Part shown: positions 30,941 through 39,380 of the stretch, piece after piece | Layout of the letters: every line of letters starts with the position of its first letter | Numbering within the stretch: position 1 is the first letter of the stretch | Assembly: GCA_036320915.1 (NCBI GenBank) | Contig: JAXBDG010000001.1 | Coordinates: 2,232,001 to 2,296,000 of the forward strand | Origin: Linnemannia elongata | Taxonomy: Eukaryota > Mortierellomycota > Mortierellomycetes > Mortierellales > Mortierellaceae | Direction of reading: 5' to 3' | DNA length: 64,000 nucleotides | Position numbers and translations under genes: made by a program | Notes under the pieces: model-generated | The model's database searches: none | Seen by the model: the letters and a program-made list of their open reading frames with translations, nothing else | Told to the model about the DNA's origin: nothing

Positions 30941-32690
30941 TGGACATGTGCACTCTCAAGCGCTTCCGCCAGCTGCGAATGTATGAATGAAAAAAGAGGA
31001 GTAGCTACTTTTCCCCCTCTGATAGGAAAGAGCTGTTGGTGGTACATTTCGTTTTATAAAAGGCTACAAGAAGCACTGGACTATGCTTGCACATGTATTT
31101 GCGATACGTGAGAGAGAGGCGTTATTGTTTGCGGTGGACATATGTCTATCTCAATGAACGGGCACCTTCCTGATTTTTGTACGATGTCTGTGTACAAGTT
31201 AGGGTGCCCATAGAACATGTAGAGATGGAAATTTCGATCGCTGGTGCATACGCAGAGTGAAAAAGAGAGAGAGAGGGAAAGGGGAGAATGGATACATGGC
31301 GCACGTCCTCCCTCATGCCATCGCTCACTGTCTCGTTTCTTCATTTCGCCGAGATGGTGCACTTGCTTCACTCAAGGCTGGAGCTCAACCCTTCTTTTCA
31401 TCTTCGGGGATTTTTCCAGTTGAAGCCGACGTTCTAATTGCACACACTCACAATCATGAAGCTCTTTTACTCTGGTGAATATGGGGTATTATTTTTCATT
31501 CATAAGAATTACCATCTTGCGAGAAGTATGAAGAAAGACTAGTAAGGGAGAAGGAGGAAGGAGGGAGGAAGGAAGGGAAAAGACGGAGAAGAAGAAGAGA
31601 TTTTTTTTTGTTTCTTAACACATCTTGCAGTCGCTGTTTGCTTTGCTCTGCACCCAATCCCTCTTGGTTAGCGTGATTCTTAGCTACGAGTACGTGATAT
31701 AAAGAAAATGGAGAACGCTGAAATTAGCACCTTACTAAGGTGATGTCGAAAAGCCTGAGAGAGGAGACAAGACAGCAGAGTCGCCAAAGTTATGCCCTGA
31801 ATTCCTTTTCCAGATCGTACCTTACTTAGTGAACGTGATACTCTAACATACACTGCATGCAAAATAGCATGCACAAAGACAAAGAATAAAAATAGGGGTG
31901 GAAGGCAAGGGAGCAATGCAAATTAGAAAATGGAGACTCTTCTTCCAACCTCTGCTTACAAAAGACACGCGAAAATAAGAACTTCGGAGAAATGCTAGAG
32001 ACTAATTCACAAAACGCGAGAGACGGTGTCAGAGTGATCATTAATGAACGACAATCAATTTATTTGTGTCAGTTACGAGACAGCAGCGAACGAGGAACAG
32101 AAGGAGGGTGTCGTATCGTATACGGAGGAGACGTTGCTGACAGATGTCGAAAATAAATGTCAGCGATATAAACAAAGAGAGTGAACATTGATAGCAAAAG
32201 TGGAGAGGAACGAAAAAACGTTGACTGTTGGAGGTGTCATTTGAAAGAAAAAGAGACACTCATCGTAGAGGGAGATTCGGAAAGTAGTAAACGTTCACAA
32301 ATTTTTGGCCTGACATCCGTTATAGGGGAGCGAAAGTAAGATATCTGTGTTTATATGAAAGAGAGGGTATGGCGGGAGTTATTGTATATTTTCGACAGAG
32401 ACAGATAGCGTGAGTGAGATGGGGAAAGAAAAAGAGAGGGCAAGGAAGCAGCAGCATAGAAAGAGCGAGTGGGGAGGGCGGAAAGGGCGAACAAAAGGGT
32501 TGAGTAGTCCAAAGAGACAAAGCAGAGCACGACGGACAAGGTGAACAAGAGGAGACAAATAAGGGTAGCGGGGAAACGCGCACGGACAAGAACAGACGGG
32601 TGAGATAGTAGCCTCAGATGGACTAGACGACAGGAAGGAAGGACAAACAGAGGATGAGTCGGCATGTACGACGAATTCTTCTCGGTTAAG
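30941..32690. other. Gene-poor region (1.7 kb)
   Basis: No coding sequence I can support. GA-rich patches occur at 31255-31285 and 31540-31605 and A-rich sequence around 32390-32500. Open frames here are low-complexity. Confidence 0.5.
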
Positions 32691-32704
32691 AGGAATCGCT
32701 TTTG

Positions 32705-33070
32705 TTATGTTTCCTCCTCCTCGAACTCATAATCGCCATTGACACGATCAACCAGCATATCCTGGTCTTCGACGGCATTGTCACGTTCGACATCGGTCTC
32801 GACAGCGTAGTTATGTTCGACATCAGTCTCGACAGCATTGTCATGTTCGACATCGGTCTCGACAGCATGGTCCTCCTTAGCATCTTGTTCTTGGGCAGGA
32901 CCAATGGATAGGGCCTCCAATTGGACTTGAACAGCGGTCAATTGATCTTGGAGAGGTAGCTGTTGGTTGAAAGGGGTTTCGTTGTATGATACAACAGTGT
33001 CGAGCAGTAAGATAGGGATATGAACTGTGCGCCAAGAGAGGGCGATAATGTGTCTGTAATTGGGTGCCAT
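32705..33070 (-). CDS. Small acidic protein with a 10-residue tandem repeat
   Basis: ATG 33070 opens a 121-residue frame. The first 75 residues are mixed (a short hydrophobic HIPILLLDTVV segment, then a Gln/Leu-rich amphipathic part, LQDQLTAVQVQLEAL). The second half is acidic and consists of about four copies of a AVETDVEHDN-type decapeptide, encoded by a 30-bp DNA repeat, and ends YEFEEEET. I chose this ATG over an in-frame one at 33118 because the TATAAATA box at 33142-33149 leaves too little room for a leader before 33118. No known domain. It is flanked by 6-16 family remnants and resembles the other acidic proteins of the cluster in size and charge, not in sequence. Confidence 0.68.
   Translation of the reverse strand: MAPNYRHIIALSWRTVHIPILLLDTVVSYNETPFNQQLPLQDQLTAVQVQLEALSIGPAQEQDAKEDHAVETDVEHDNAVETDVEHNYAVETDVERDNAVEDQDMLVDRVNGDYEFEEEET
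32770..32874. repeat. 30-bp tandem repeat, about 3.5 copies
   Basis: The unit GTTCGACATCGGTCTCGACA plus ten bases repeats at 32785, 32815 and 32845 with few mismatches. It encodes the acidic decapeptide of the gene on the minus strand, and being a multiple of three keeps the frame when copy number changes. Confidence 0.9.
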
Positions 33071-33141
33071 TCTCGAGTGTTGCCTGTAGGTAGGTACTGT
33101 AAGGAGTGCGTGTGACATTTTTTTCTTCACAAAATGGCAGG

Positions 33142-33149
33142 TATTTATA
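33142..33149 (-). promoter_or_regulatory. TATA box (TATAAATA) of the acidic repeat protein gene
   Basis: The minus strand reads ATATAAATACCTG, 72 bases before the chosen ATG. Identical in its core to the box at 30933-30940. Confidence 0.65.
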
Positions 33150-33213
33150 TTCCAGCCATAAGTGTCACCATGAATATGAAGAACATCGTTTGCAATACTG
33201 AATTCCCCACTCA

Positions 33214-33378
33214 TCATCCGATTTGACTATGGATATAAGGGGCATTATATTTGTAATGCTTAATGCACCGCTCATGATTCAAATCGTCAATGTTGTCGTT
33301 GATGGTATTATCAACGACAACGACTTTGGCCGTGACTCCAGCGATGACCGCTCTTGTAGCGAATGGGTTCCTGGGCAT
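33214..33378 (-). pseudogene. Very short 6-16/IFI27-type frame: family start joined to a hairpin
   Basis: ATG 33378 opens a 54-codon frame starting MPRNPFATRAVIAGVTAK, which aligns with the start MPWNPLATGAAVIAGAVA of the intact family member at 40.9 kb. After 18 codons the similarity ends at a perfect 12-bp inverted repeat (33292-33321), and the remaining residues (VDNTINDN, then HERCIKHYKYNAPY) are not family-like. The hydrophobic core is missing, so this is most likely a truncated remnant, or a short derived product if expressed. Confidence 0.6.
33292..33321. repeat. Perfect inverted repeat, 12-bp arms, 6-base loop
   Basis: GTTGTCGTTGAT and ATCAACGACAAC flank GGTATT. The hairpin sits at the point where the 6-16-like sequence of the small frame ends. 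Confidence 0.9.
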
Positions 33379-33844
33379 CGTTTCTTTTGAGCGAGTTAGT
33401 GCGTGGTAAGTTTCTTAGCGGATATGTTGTTTTGTGGGAGGGTGGGGAGTGCTTTTCGAGGTGGCAGCAAGGAAGAGCTCTTCGGTGAGTGGAGAAAGGT
33501 GTAAATAATGACAGGGCGCAGTTAATGTGGGGAGCACACGCACAAACAAAGGGAGACGGCCAAATAATTAATTAATTTTATTCAAGTTGGTAGGGACAAA
33601 GACTACGACGAAGGCGAGACTTCACCTACGTCATTTTTGGATCCCATTCGTCTACAGCCGGTAAAAAGAAAAGATCTCTCTGGCATGGGCGTTATCCATC
33701 GCGTTTAGAACCGTTCCTGAGAGTCAATGACTCAGGGGGGGTCTTGTAGGACATTCGTTGTGGGAGAGAAAAGCCTGTTAGAACAAAAAAATGGCAAGGG
33801 CTCGGTCACTTTCTTAATGCATCACTTGAGTTTCGGCTTAAAAC

Positions 33845-34240
33845 AGGTCGGAGATCTCCTTGACATAGGTGTCGTCCATCCTATTTCAAGGCATTTCGGT
33901 GACTTTTCCATCGTTTCCTCCATCGTCGCCACCTCTTTGTCATCTCCATCCTCTAGTCATTCCTGTTGCCTCCGTAGTCAGTGTGCGGGCCTTCGGGAGG
34001 AGTCAGGGGCACCCGGGAGGAGTTGGTTCACCGTCGTCTTTACTTCCGTCTACAATCAATTCTGCAGCCGTTCCTCCGACAGTGGCAGCAAGTGCAATTG
34101 CGCATTTCGACTGGCCGACTGCTCCAATAGACTGGAGAGTTGTACGATTAGATCCTGCGGTAGCAGCTCTTCCGTAAGACGCTGTGAAAGATGCGGCCCA
34201 AGATCCAGCGCCAATCCGATGAATATATCTGACTTTGAGG
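33845..34240 (-). pseudogene. 6-16/IFI27-family remnant 3, N-terminus lost
   Basis: The minus-strand frame enters the family at IGAGSWAASFTASYGRAATAG, then TTLQSIGAVGQ and ALAATVGGTAAELIVDGSKDDGE before a stop at 34003. The match to AGSWAASLMASYGGTVVAGSACAVLQSVGA of the intact copies is clear. Beyond the stop and in another frame, near 33844-33885, it still encodes MDDTYVKEISDLF, the counterpart of the MMDDAH-x-x-E motif found downstream of two other copies. The hydrophobic N-terminal half is absent: upstream lies only 20-40 bases of unrelated sequence and then the broken SNAPC1 duplicate. Frameshift and truncation make it a pseudogene. Confidence 0.75.
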
Positions 34241-34277
34241 ATGGTTACAAGTAAAGTGGATAAAAGAGAACTACTTA

Positions 34278-34779
34278 CTCTTCCATAGGGTGGCAAAGGG
34301 TGGATATTCAAACGAGTTTTTCTATGAAAGGTAAAATGGAAAGGTGACACACGAGTTAATACTAAGAGTGTTTGCCAAGACAATCTAGAATCTCTTTGTG
34401 GTTCTAATTCTGTTCTCCTTCACCCCACTGTAAATATCCGCCCTTTCTTTCTCTTCAATAGCGACAGCCGACAGGTACCTCCTTGTATGCTTGTATTAAT
34501 CCACCTATGTCCTTTGTGAGTGCGGCTGTGAGGAGAACCGTATTGCTAAACGTGAGGCATTCGATGGTCTCTGGAATGCATTGTTCGGTTGGACCTGGAC
34601 GCGATGACGATGACGCTAGTGATGTAGAAGTCATGAAGTGAGTGTTGTTGTGGAAGTTGTTGCTGTTATTGGTAGGTAGTGTGAGCTGTTTGTGAGAGCT
34701 ATTGCAGTTGTGCTCCATGGGGCGGGAGGAAGGGAACCGGATGTCTTGAATCCAAAGAGCGTATGAGTAAAGAAGAGGC
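34278..34779 (-). pseudogene. Inverted, broken duplicate of SNAPC1 exon 1, intron 1 and part of exon 2
   Basis: The minus strand repeats 24470-25003 almost base for base: the start MEHNCNSSHKQLTLPTN, the core SRPGPTEQCIPETIECLTF, the donor with its VPVGCRY read-through, the whole first intron and the first 45 bases of exon 2, where similarity stops abruptly in the sequence for FATLWKS. About 37 bases upstream of the start codon are missing relative to the source. All later exons are absent, so it cannot make SNAPC1. Exon 1 itself has no stop, hence a short protein of about 100 residues could still be translated if the locus is transcribed. Confidence 0.93.
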
Positions 34780-34810
34780 AGCTTCATTTTCTAGTCCTCA
34801 GCCCACTTAC

Positions 34811-35178
34811 AAGCAATAAGTTGGAGAGGATGGAACCAATGATGGAAGCCTTAACGACATCGATCTTGTCTTCCTTAAGCGCAATGATAGAGAGGATAAG
34901 TTCGACGGCATTTCCAAAGGAAGCGTTCAGCAGAGCTCCAAGGTTCTAATAATATGAAAAGAGATATATGGATATATAGCGCGTGAGCAAAGTCATCTAA
35001 AAAGTATTCAGCATGATTTGCAACCAATTTTCGCAGCTGCTTGAGCATCTGCCAGGGTCATGTATTTAAAAAATGAAAAGAGGGTTGACCACAAACAAGA
35101 GTGCAGAAAGTGCAGAGAGTGCATTGCATACCTTGCCAAGTCTCAATGAGATCTCTTCGGTAACGAAGTCAAGGACTA
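34811..35178 (-). pseudogene. Two exons of a vacuolar Ca2+/H+ exchanger (CAX/VCX1 type), fragment
   Basis: Exon-like pieces on the minus strand at about 35178-35132 (LDFVTEEISLRLGK, donor GTATGC) and 34945-34811 ([44 protein letters not shown], donor GTAAGT) are bounded by good splice sites. They match the c-1 repeat of CAX exchangers, including GNAVEL with the conserved Asn and Glu of the ion-binding site and the GSILSN motif. The next exon is missing: the donor is followed by about 20 bases and then the SNAPC1 duplicate. Upstream of the first piece no further CAX sequence is visible. This is an orphan two-exon fragment of a gene located elsewhere. Confidence 0.82.
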
Positions 35179-35601
35179 TTGTCGTAGATGAAGGAGGTTG
35201 AAGGACGAATTTGGGACGAGGGGTTGAGGAAGAAGACGAAGGAGACGAAGAAGGTTAGTCATGTTCAATGGAGTGCTCAAGACTGAGAGCAATTGTTATT
35301 GTTTTTGCTACAAAGTCTTGACCGCGGTCACTTATCGGCCCAAAATCCTTTTGTACAACCGAGGCTAAGTGAAAACAAGGACAGCCAGCAACATATGCCA
35401 CCGACGCCGCCTCTTTGTAGCCTCTCATCCCTTGGCAAGCAAGGGAGGCGGCACGGAGGGCAAGGGGCAAAAGGGAGATACAGAGAGACATATGGTCACA
35501 GCCTGCATTTTCCTGTATTCCCCATCATTTCCTTGTGGATAATTTGGCCTTTCCCGTCAATTGATTATTTTCCCAAAGATCCCCCCCCCCCCCCCCCCCG
35601 T
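35179..35601. other. Spacer with a C19 tract inside the duplicated region
   Basis: No gene is visible between the exchanger fragment and the duplicated SNAPC1 promoter sequence. A run of 19 C occupies 35581-35599, right at the edge of the duplicated block. Confidence 0.6.
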
Positions 35602-35797
35602 GCAAGAATAACAACTCTTTTTTTTTGATTGGCCACTTTATTTAACGACATTGCTCATCAGGCCCAAAAGCGCTTTTAGCGCTTTTCACGCTCCGCTCTA
35701 CAGTGCTATGTGATTCGTTATTACTATGGGGTAAACTTCCTTTTTCACTCACACCATCCGGTGGATCGGTAAGGGACCCTGCACCGACCTCGCCAGT
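35602..35797 (-). repeat. Inverted copy of the SNAPC1 upstream region
   Basis: Read on the minus strand this matches 24008-24463: GGTGCAGGGTCCCTTACCGA against GTGCAGGGTCCCCTTACCGA, CGGATGGT, AGCGCTTTTGGGCCTGA, CCAATCAAAAA and GAGTTGTTATTC occur in the same order. About 230 bases of the source (roughly 24108-24367) are missing. It belongs to the same duplication as 34278-34779, but 800 bases including the exchanger exons now separate the two parts. Confidence 0.85.
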
Positions 35798-35907
35798 TTC
35801 TTGCTTCTTTGGCCTTGTCTGCAAGAAGTGAATCAAATGAGCCTGCGAAGTACAGGGGCACAAGGTAAAACAAGGTACGACAGGGTCCTTGGCTCAGAAA
35901 AAGAGGG

Positions 35908-35915
35908 TATAAATT
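35908..35915 (+). promoter_or_regulatory. TATA box (TATAAATT) of the acidic S-F-D-E-P-D protein gene
   Basis: GGGTATAAATTG lies 190 bases before the ATG at 36103. A CACATA-type repeat (36024-36053) lies in the presumed leader. Confidence 0.55.
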
Positions 35916-36023
35916 GCAGGCCATTTCCGCTCCTTCGAACTCTTCAAACATCCTTCTTTCATTGCTTTTTGTTCAACATCACCGAGGTTTTCTTTTCGCT
36001 TAGCTCCCTCTCGCTCTCTTTCA

Positions 36024-36053
36024 CACATACACATACACATACACATACACTCA
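36024..36053. repeat. (CACATA)n repeat
   Basis: Four to five copies of CACATA in the presumed 5' leader of the acidic-protein gene. Confidence 0.85.
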
Positions 36054-36102
36054 GTACACACACGTGCAAAACAATCAAAAAGCAACAGGAACACCAGTCA
36101 CG

Positions 36103-36477
36103 ATGGCAGAAGAGCAAACTCCATCCTTTAACACCAATGCCTACGGCACCTACAATCACGATAATGATGATGGTTACGGTGACAACGACGACGAGGACAT
36201 GTCTTCATCTATCATGAGCTTCGATGAACCAGATCTCGATGATATTGCCCTTCAGATCGCCTTGATGGCTTTCCATTTTGTATTGGATCTCGACATCCAA
36301 GATGATGGCCATGAGGATTACGACTTTGTTCACGACTACGAGGATGTGTACATGCCCGACATTGTTGAGTCCTTCGACGAGCCAGATCAGGACGACGTCG
36401 TATCGCAGGTTGACCTCTTGACCATGAACGATGCACCGAACGAGATCATTCGCGATGACAGTGGTCAGCCCCATTGA
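36103..36477 (+). CDS. Small acidic protein with a duplicated SFDEPD module
   Basis: A 124-residue frame starting MAEEQTPSFN, rich in Asp and Glu (more than a quarter of residues). It contains two similar modules: IMSFDEPDLDDIALQIALMAF (about 45-65) and IVESFDEPDQDDVVSQVDLL (about 86-105), separated by a run of Asp, His and Tyr. No signal peptide, membrane segment or known domain. A paralogue with stop codons lies at 37.6 kb, which supports this being a real gene family. It is TATA-driven and sits among 6-16 family genes, on the opposite strand. Function unknown; the amphipathic module with hydrophobic ends could be a short binding motif (inference). Confidence 0.7.
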   Translation: MAEEQTPSFNTNAYGTYNHDNDDGYGDNDDEDMSSSIMSFDEPDLDDIALQIALMAFHFVLDLDIQDDGHEDYDFVHDYEDVYMPDIVESFDEPDQDDVVSQVDLLTMNDAPNEIIRDDSGQPH

Positions 36478-37600
36478 AGACGGGTTGTGTCTGTGTATGG
36501 TAATTCAGAGTTGTCAGCCCTTTCTTTTTCACCAGGTCGGTTATATATAACCTATGATACCCTGCTAACGTTTGTGCCAATTCCATTTTTTTTGTAATAG
36601 TTTGCTTCCTGGTCTCTCGTAGCATCTATGAGGCATACCCCACCAGATCCTGACTCGCTTGGAGAAGGTATGTGTGTAAAAAGGCTCTTCACCAAGGGTA
36701 TTTGTATCGAGAGGGGTTAAGAGCAGGAAGAGATGGGGAGAATTTTTGTGTGATGTATTGTGGAAGATGGTTGTGTGTGTATGCAGGACAGGCAGCATCC
36801 GCGCGTGCGCATTTGATGTTGCCGTGCCTTATGTTATTACACACCCCCACGAAACTAGTGCTCTGTCCAATTCATTGATAGTTTTCATACATTCCCTGAT
36901 CGCCAACCATCCTTCTTAGATTCGCGTTCTCTAATTTCTCGCTCAATTCCTTTCTTCCTTTCTCTCACTGTCTTCTTCCTTCGATTTCTTCCAACATAAA
37001 AGGAATAACAGGACCCCTCTGCTCATCCTACCATCTTACCCTACCATCGACATCTCTCCCTTGACCGTCTACTCTCACTTTTCATTTTCCTCACACTTTC
37101 TTATCCTTTCCTTCCTCCCTCTTTGTTTTCACCAATAACTACTCTCTAGCCTGTGTCAAATCCCTCAACTCCTCGTAGCCACATCCCACCTTTAACTGCC
37201 GCATGATATTTTTAATCCATACTATTCTCTTCCGACTTTCCTCCTGCTCATCCTCTGCGTTGCTTCCACGATTCGTTCATTTCTGGATGCTGTTCCTTCC
37301 TTTCTTTCTTTTCTTTTCTTCCTTCATCTACGACATTCTCTTCTTCTTCCCTTCTGCTCTCACCCATGGCAATTCCTACTTCTGCCTCATCCCTCATCCC
37401 TCGCCGTGCTCTTTTCTATTTCTCCTTCTCCCTCGACCACTTTCCTCTTTGCATCCTCTTCATAGTGACACATAATTCGCATATCCTTTCCACCACCCCA
37501 AGCGCGACCACCCTTACGCACTTTCGGTTGTTTTATTTAGTCTCTTTCTCCCCCCACAAACCCCACATCCTTCTCCATAATCACAAAATCTATTATTTGC
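36478..37600. other. Intergenic region, pyrimidine-rich
   Basis: About 1.1 kb. The right half (36900-37590) is strongly CT-rich on the plus strand. Open frames there are composed of Ser, Leu, Phe and Pro from the base bias, so I call none of them. Confidence 0.55.
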
Positions 37601-37894
37601 ATGGCGCACGAGCAGGAACAACCAGCCCCACCCTTCGACAACAACGAGGATGATGATTTGGACGAACACGACGACATGGACATGCCCTCCTCTATCATGA
37701 GCTTTGGCGAGCCAGACTTCGACGAGATTGCACTCTAGATCGCCCTCTTGGCAATCATCCTCGTCATGGACAATGACGATGATGATGACTACGAGTACGT
37801 CGACTATGCGGACTTGTACATGCCCGATATGGTCGAGAACTATGAGGAGCCAGATCTAGATGAAGTTGCTTTGTAGTCGCCCTCCTGTCCTTGA
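37601..37894 (+). pseudogene. Paralogue of the acidic SFDEPD protein with TAG stops in both modules
   Basis: ATG 37601 opens MAHEQEQPAPPFDNNEDDD and runs to MPSSIMSFGEPDFDEIAL, then TAG (37736-37738). The frame then continues IALLAIILVMDN, MPDMVENYEEPDLDEVAL and a second TAG (37874-37876), with a TGA soon after. The paralogue at 36.1 kb has CAG (Gln) at both of these positions (IALQIAL and VVSQVDLL). Everything else, length and module spacing included, is kept. Either this is a young pseudogene with two independent C-to-T changes at equivalent codons, or the short 45-residue product or readthrough products are made. Confidence 0.72.
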
Positions 37895-38388
37895 ATGGCG
37901 ATAACGATCAGCCCCGCTGATCTTTCGGATATTTTTTTCTTAGTTTAACCTCGAGTGCAACCAATGAAGATTGATTACACAGACATGGTTCATCTGCCTA
38001 GTTGGATAATATGTAGCATAGGAAAGCCCTCTTGCCCGTTTGTTTTATTTAATTGTGCTATTCTATCTATGTATCATTGACTTGTTTATCCATTTTCTAT
38101 GTTTTTCTTTCTCTCATGGGCATGTAGTGTACCAAGAATAGCCCCTTACATTGAGTAATAAAAAAGGAGGCGTTGGCCTTCGAAAAACCACTGCTTTATT
38201 TGGTACTGATAAAAAAGAAGAAAAGGATATTTCCAACATTTGCTGAGAAAAAGCGGTGGTTATTTGTCGTTCTTTCTCTAAAGCCGGATATTTACAGTGA
38301 ACCCATGAAAAACGTGATCCAACCTGCACTTCATGGTGATACCTAACAAAGGCATGGTCGATGAAAGCAAGGCATCGAACAAATGGCA
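37895..38388. other. Convergent spacer
   Basis: The 3' flanks of the acidic pseudogene and of the divergent 6-16 gene. Contains AATAAA-like signals on both strands (for example CTTTATTTGG at 38192, read as CCAAATAAAG on the minus strand). No gene seen. Confidence 0.55.
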
Positions 38389-38799
38389 CTAGATGGTGGT
38401 AGCCGTAATTTTGGCGCCATTGATTTTCTCGCCCTCATTTCCTCCATTATTGTCGGCAGTCAATTCTGGAGCGTACACTGCCAATGGCCATCCACCATCA
38501 TCTTGTTCGCTGGTGGTCTGGGCAATACCTCCCATAGTCATCGCCACACCTACGACTGCGGAAACGACAAGCGCCTTTTTAGCAAGCCCGACGCCAGTAA
38601 TGGACTTGACAGCCACGCAGGCAGATCCTCCTTTGGCGATGACCGCTCCACAAGCTAACATAATTCTGGTGGCCACAGTGCTCGCGAGGACAGCAGTAGA
38701 ACTGAGCCCGATTCCAGCAGCCCCCAGCGAAACGGCAAAAGGTAAAGCTACGGCTCCTGCGGTGATGGCCGCTCCTGCTACAACAGGATTCAAGGGCAT
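38389..38799 (-). CDS. 6-16/IFI27-family protein, divergent full-length copy
   Basis: A 136-residue frame starting MPLNPVVAGAAITAGAVALPF, the family start. Hydrophobic Gly/Ala-rich segments follow at about 8-30, 33-50 and 75-95, with the recognisable central order AAGIGLSSTAVLAS, GGSACVAVKSITGVG. The core is more diverged from the classical form than the copies at 40.4 and 42 kb (Gly in the AGSWAA motif is lost), and the C-terminus is a polar tail (EQDDGGWPLAVYAPELTADN). No stop or frameshift, so probably functional. In animals, proteins of this family are small membrane proteins of mitochondria or ER linked to interferon response and cell death. The fungal role is unknown. Confidence 0.8.
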   Translation of the reverse strand: MPLNPVVAGAAITAGAVALPFAVSLGAAGIGLSSTAVLASTVATRIMLACGAVIAKGGSACVAVKSITGVGLAKKALVVSAVVGVAMTMGGIAQTTSEQDDGGWPLAVYAPELTADNNGGNEGEKINGAKITATTI

Positions 38800-39380
38800 G
38801 TTGTGTTTGAAATGGGGAACGGAGGGTGCTAGGATGTTTTTGTTTTTGTGCGGGAGTAATGTGGTGAGGCAGGCTGACGCTACTGTTTTTAATGCAGGGG
38901 TGAATGGTGGGGTGGTAAGGTGACAGCTGAGTGGGGTTGCAAGTGAGTGAAAGAAGAAGAAGAGTGTGAATCAGGTCCGCATGGATTTAAAGGTCACTGA
39001 TGGTGAAAGTTTTTCATTGATCAATTAACAGGCTTTTGTTTTAGAAAGATCGCCAAGCATATATTTCTGGCTGCTTGTGTCCCTCAACAATGGTTGCTTG
39101 CAAAAAGGCGTGAATTGGTGTTCGAAAGTGTGAAATGCGATCCTTTATTTTCGCGGTGGGGATGAAAGATCTACCTTGTCCAGAAAGCACACATTTAACA
39201 TTAAAAAAAAAGCCCTCTGAAGGCTTTCTTTCGTTGACCAAATCTTTTGGAGGGCCAGAAGAGAAGCCTGTTTATTGTCACTTGCGCTTGCGATCTTGGT
39301 ACTCACTCTTGCAGGCGATCCTTGCGCTCTTCCTCTGGTGACACTAGTACGCGCAGTTCAATAGCTGACAGATCACCGAC
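38800..39380. other. Intergenic region between two 6-16-type genes
   Basis: Presumed promoter of the gene at 38.4-38.8 kb (a TTTAAATCC element near 38983-38991 on the minus strand) and 3' flank of the short copy. A 9-residue palindromic element near 39042 (AGAAAGATCGCC) is not convincing. No gene. Confidence 0.45.
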
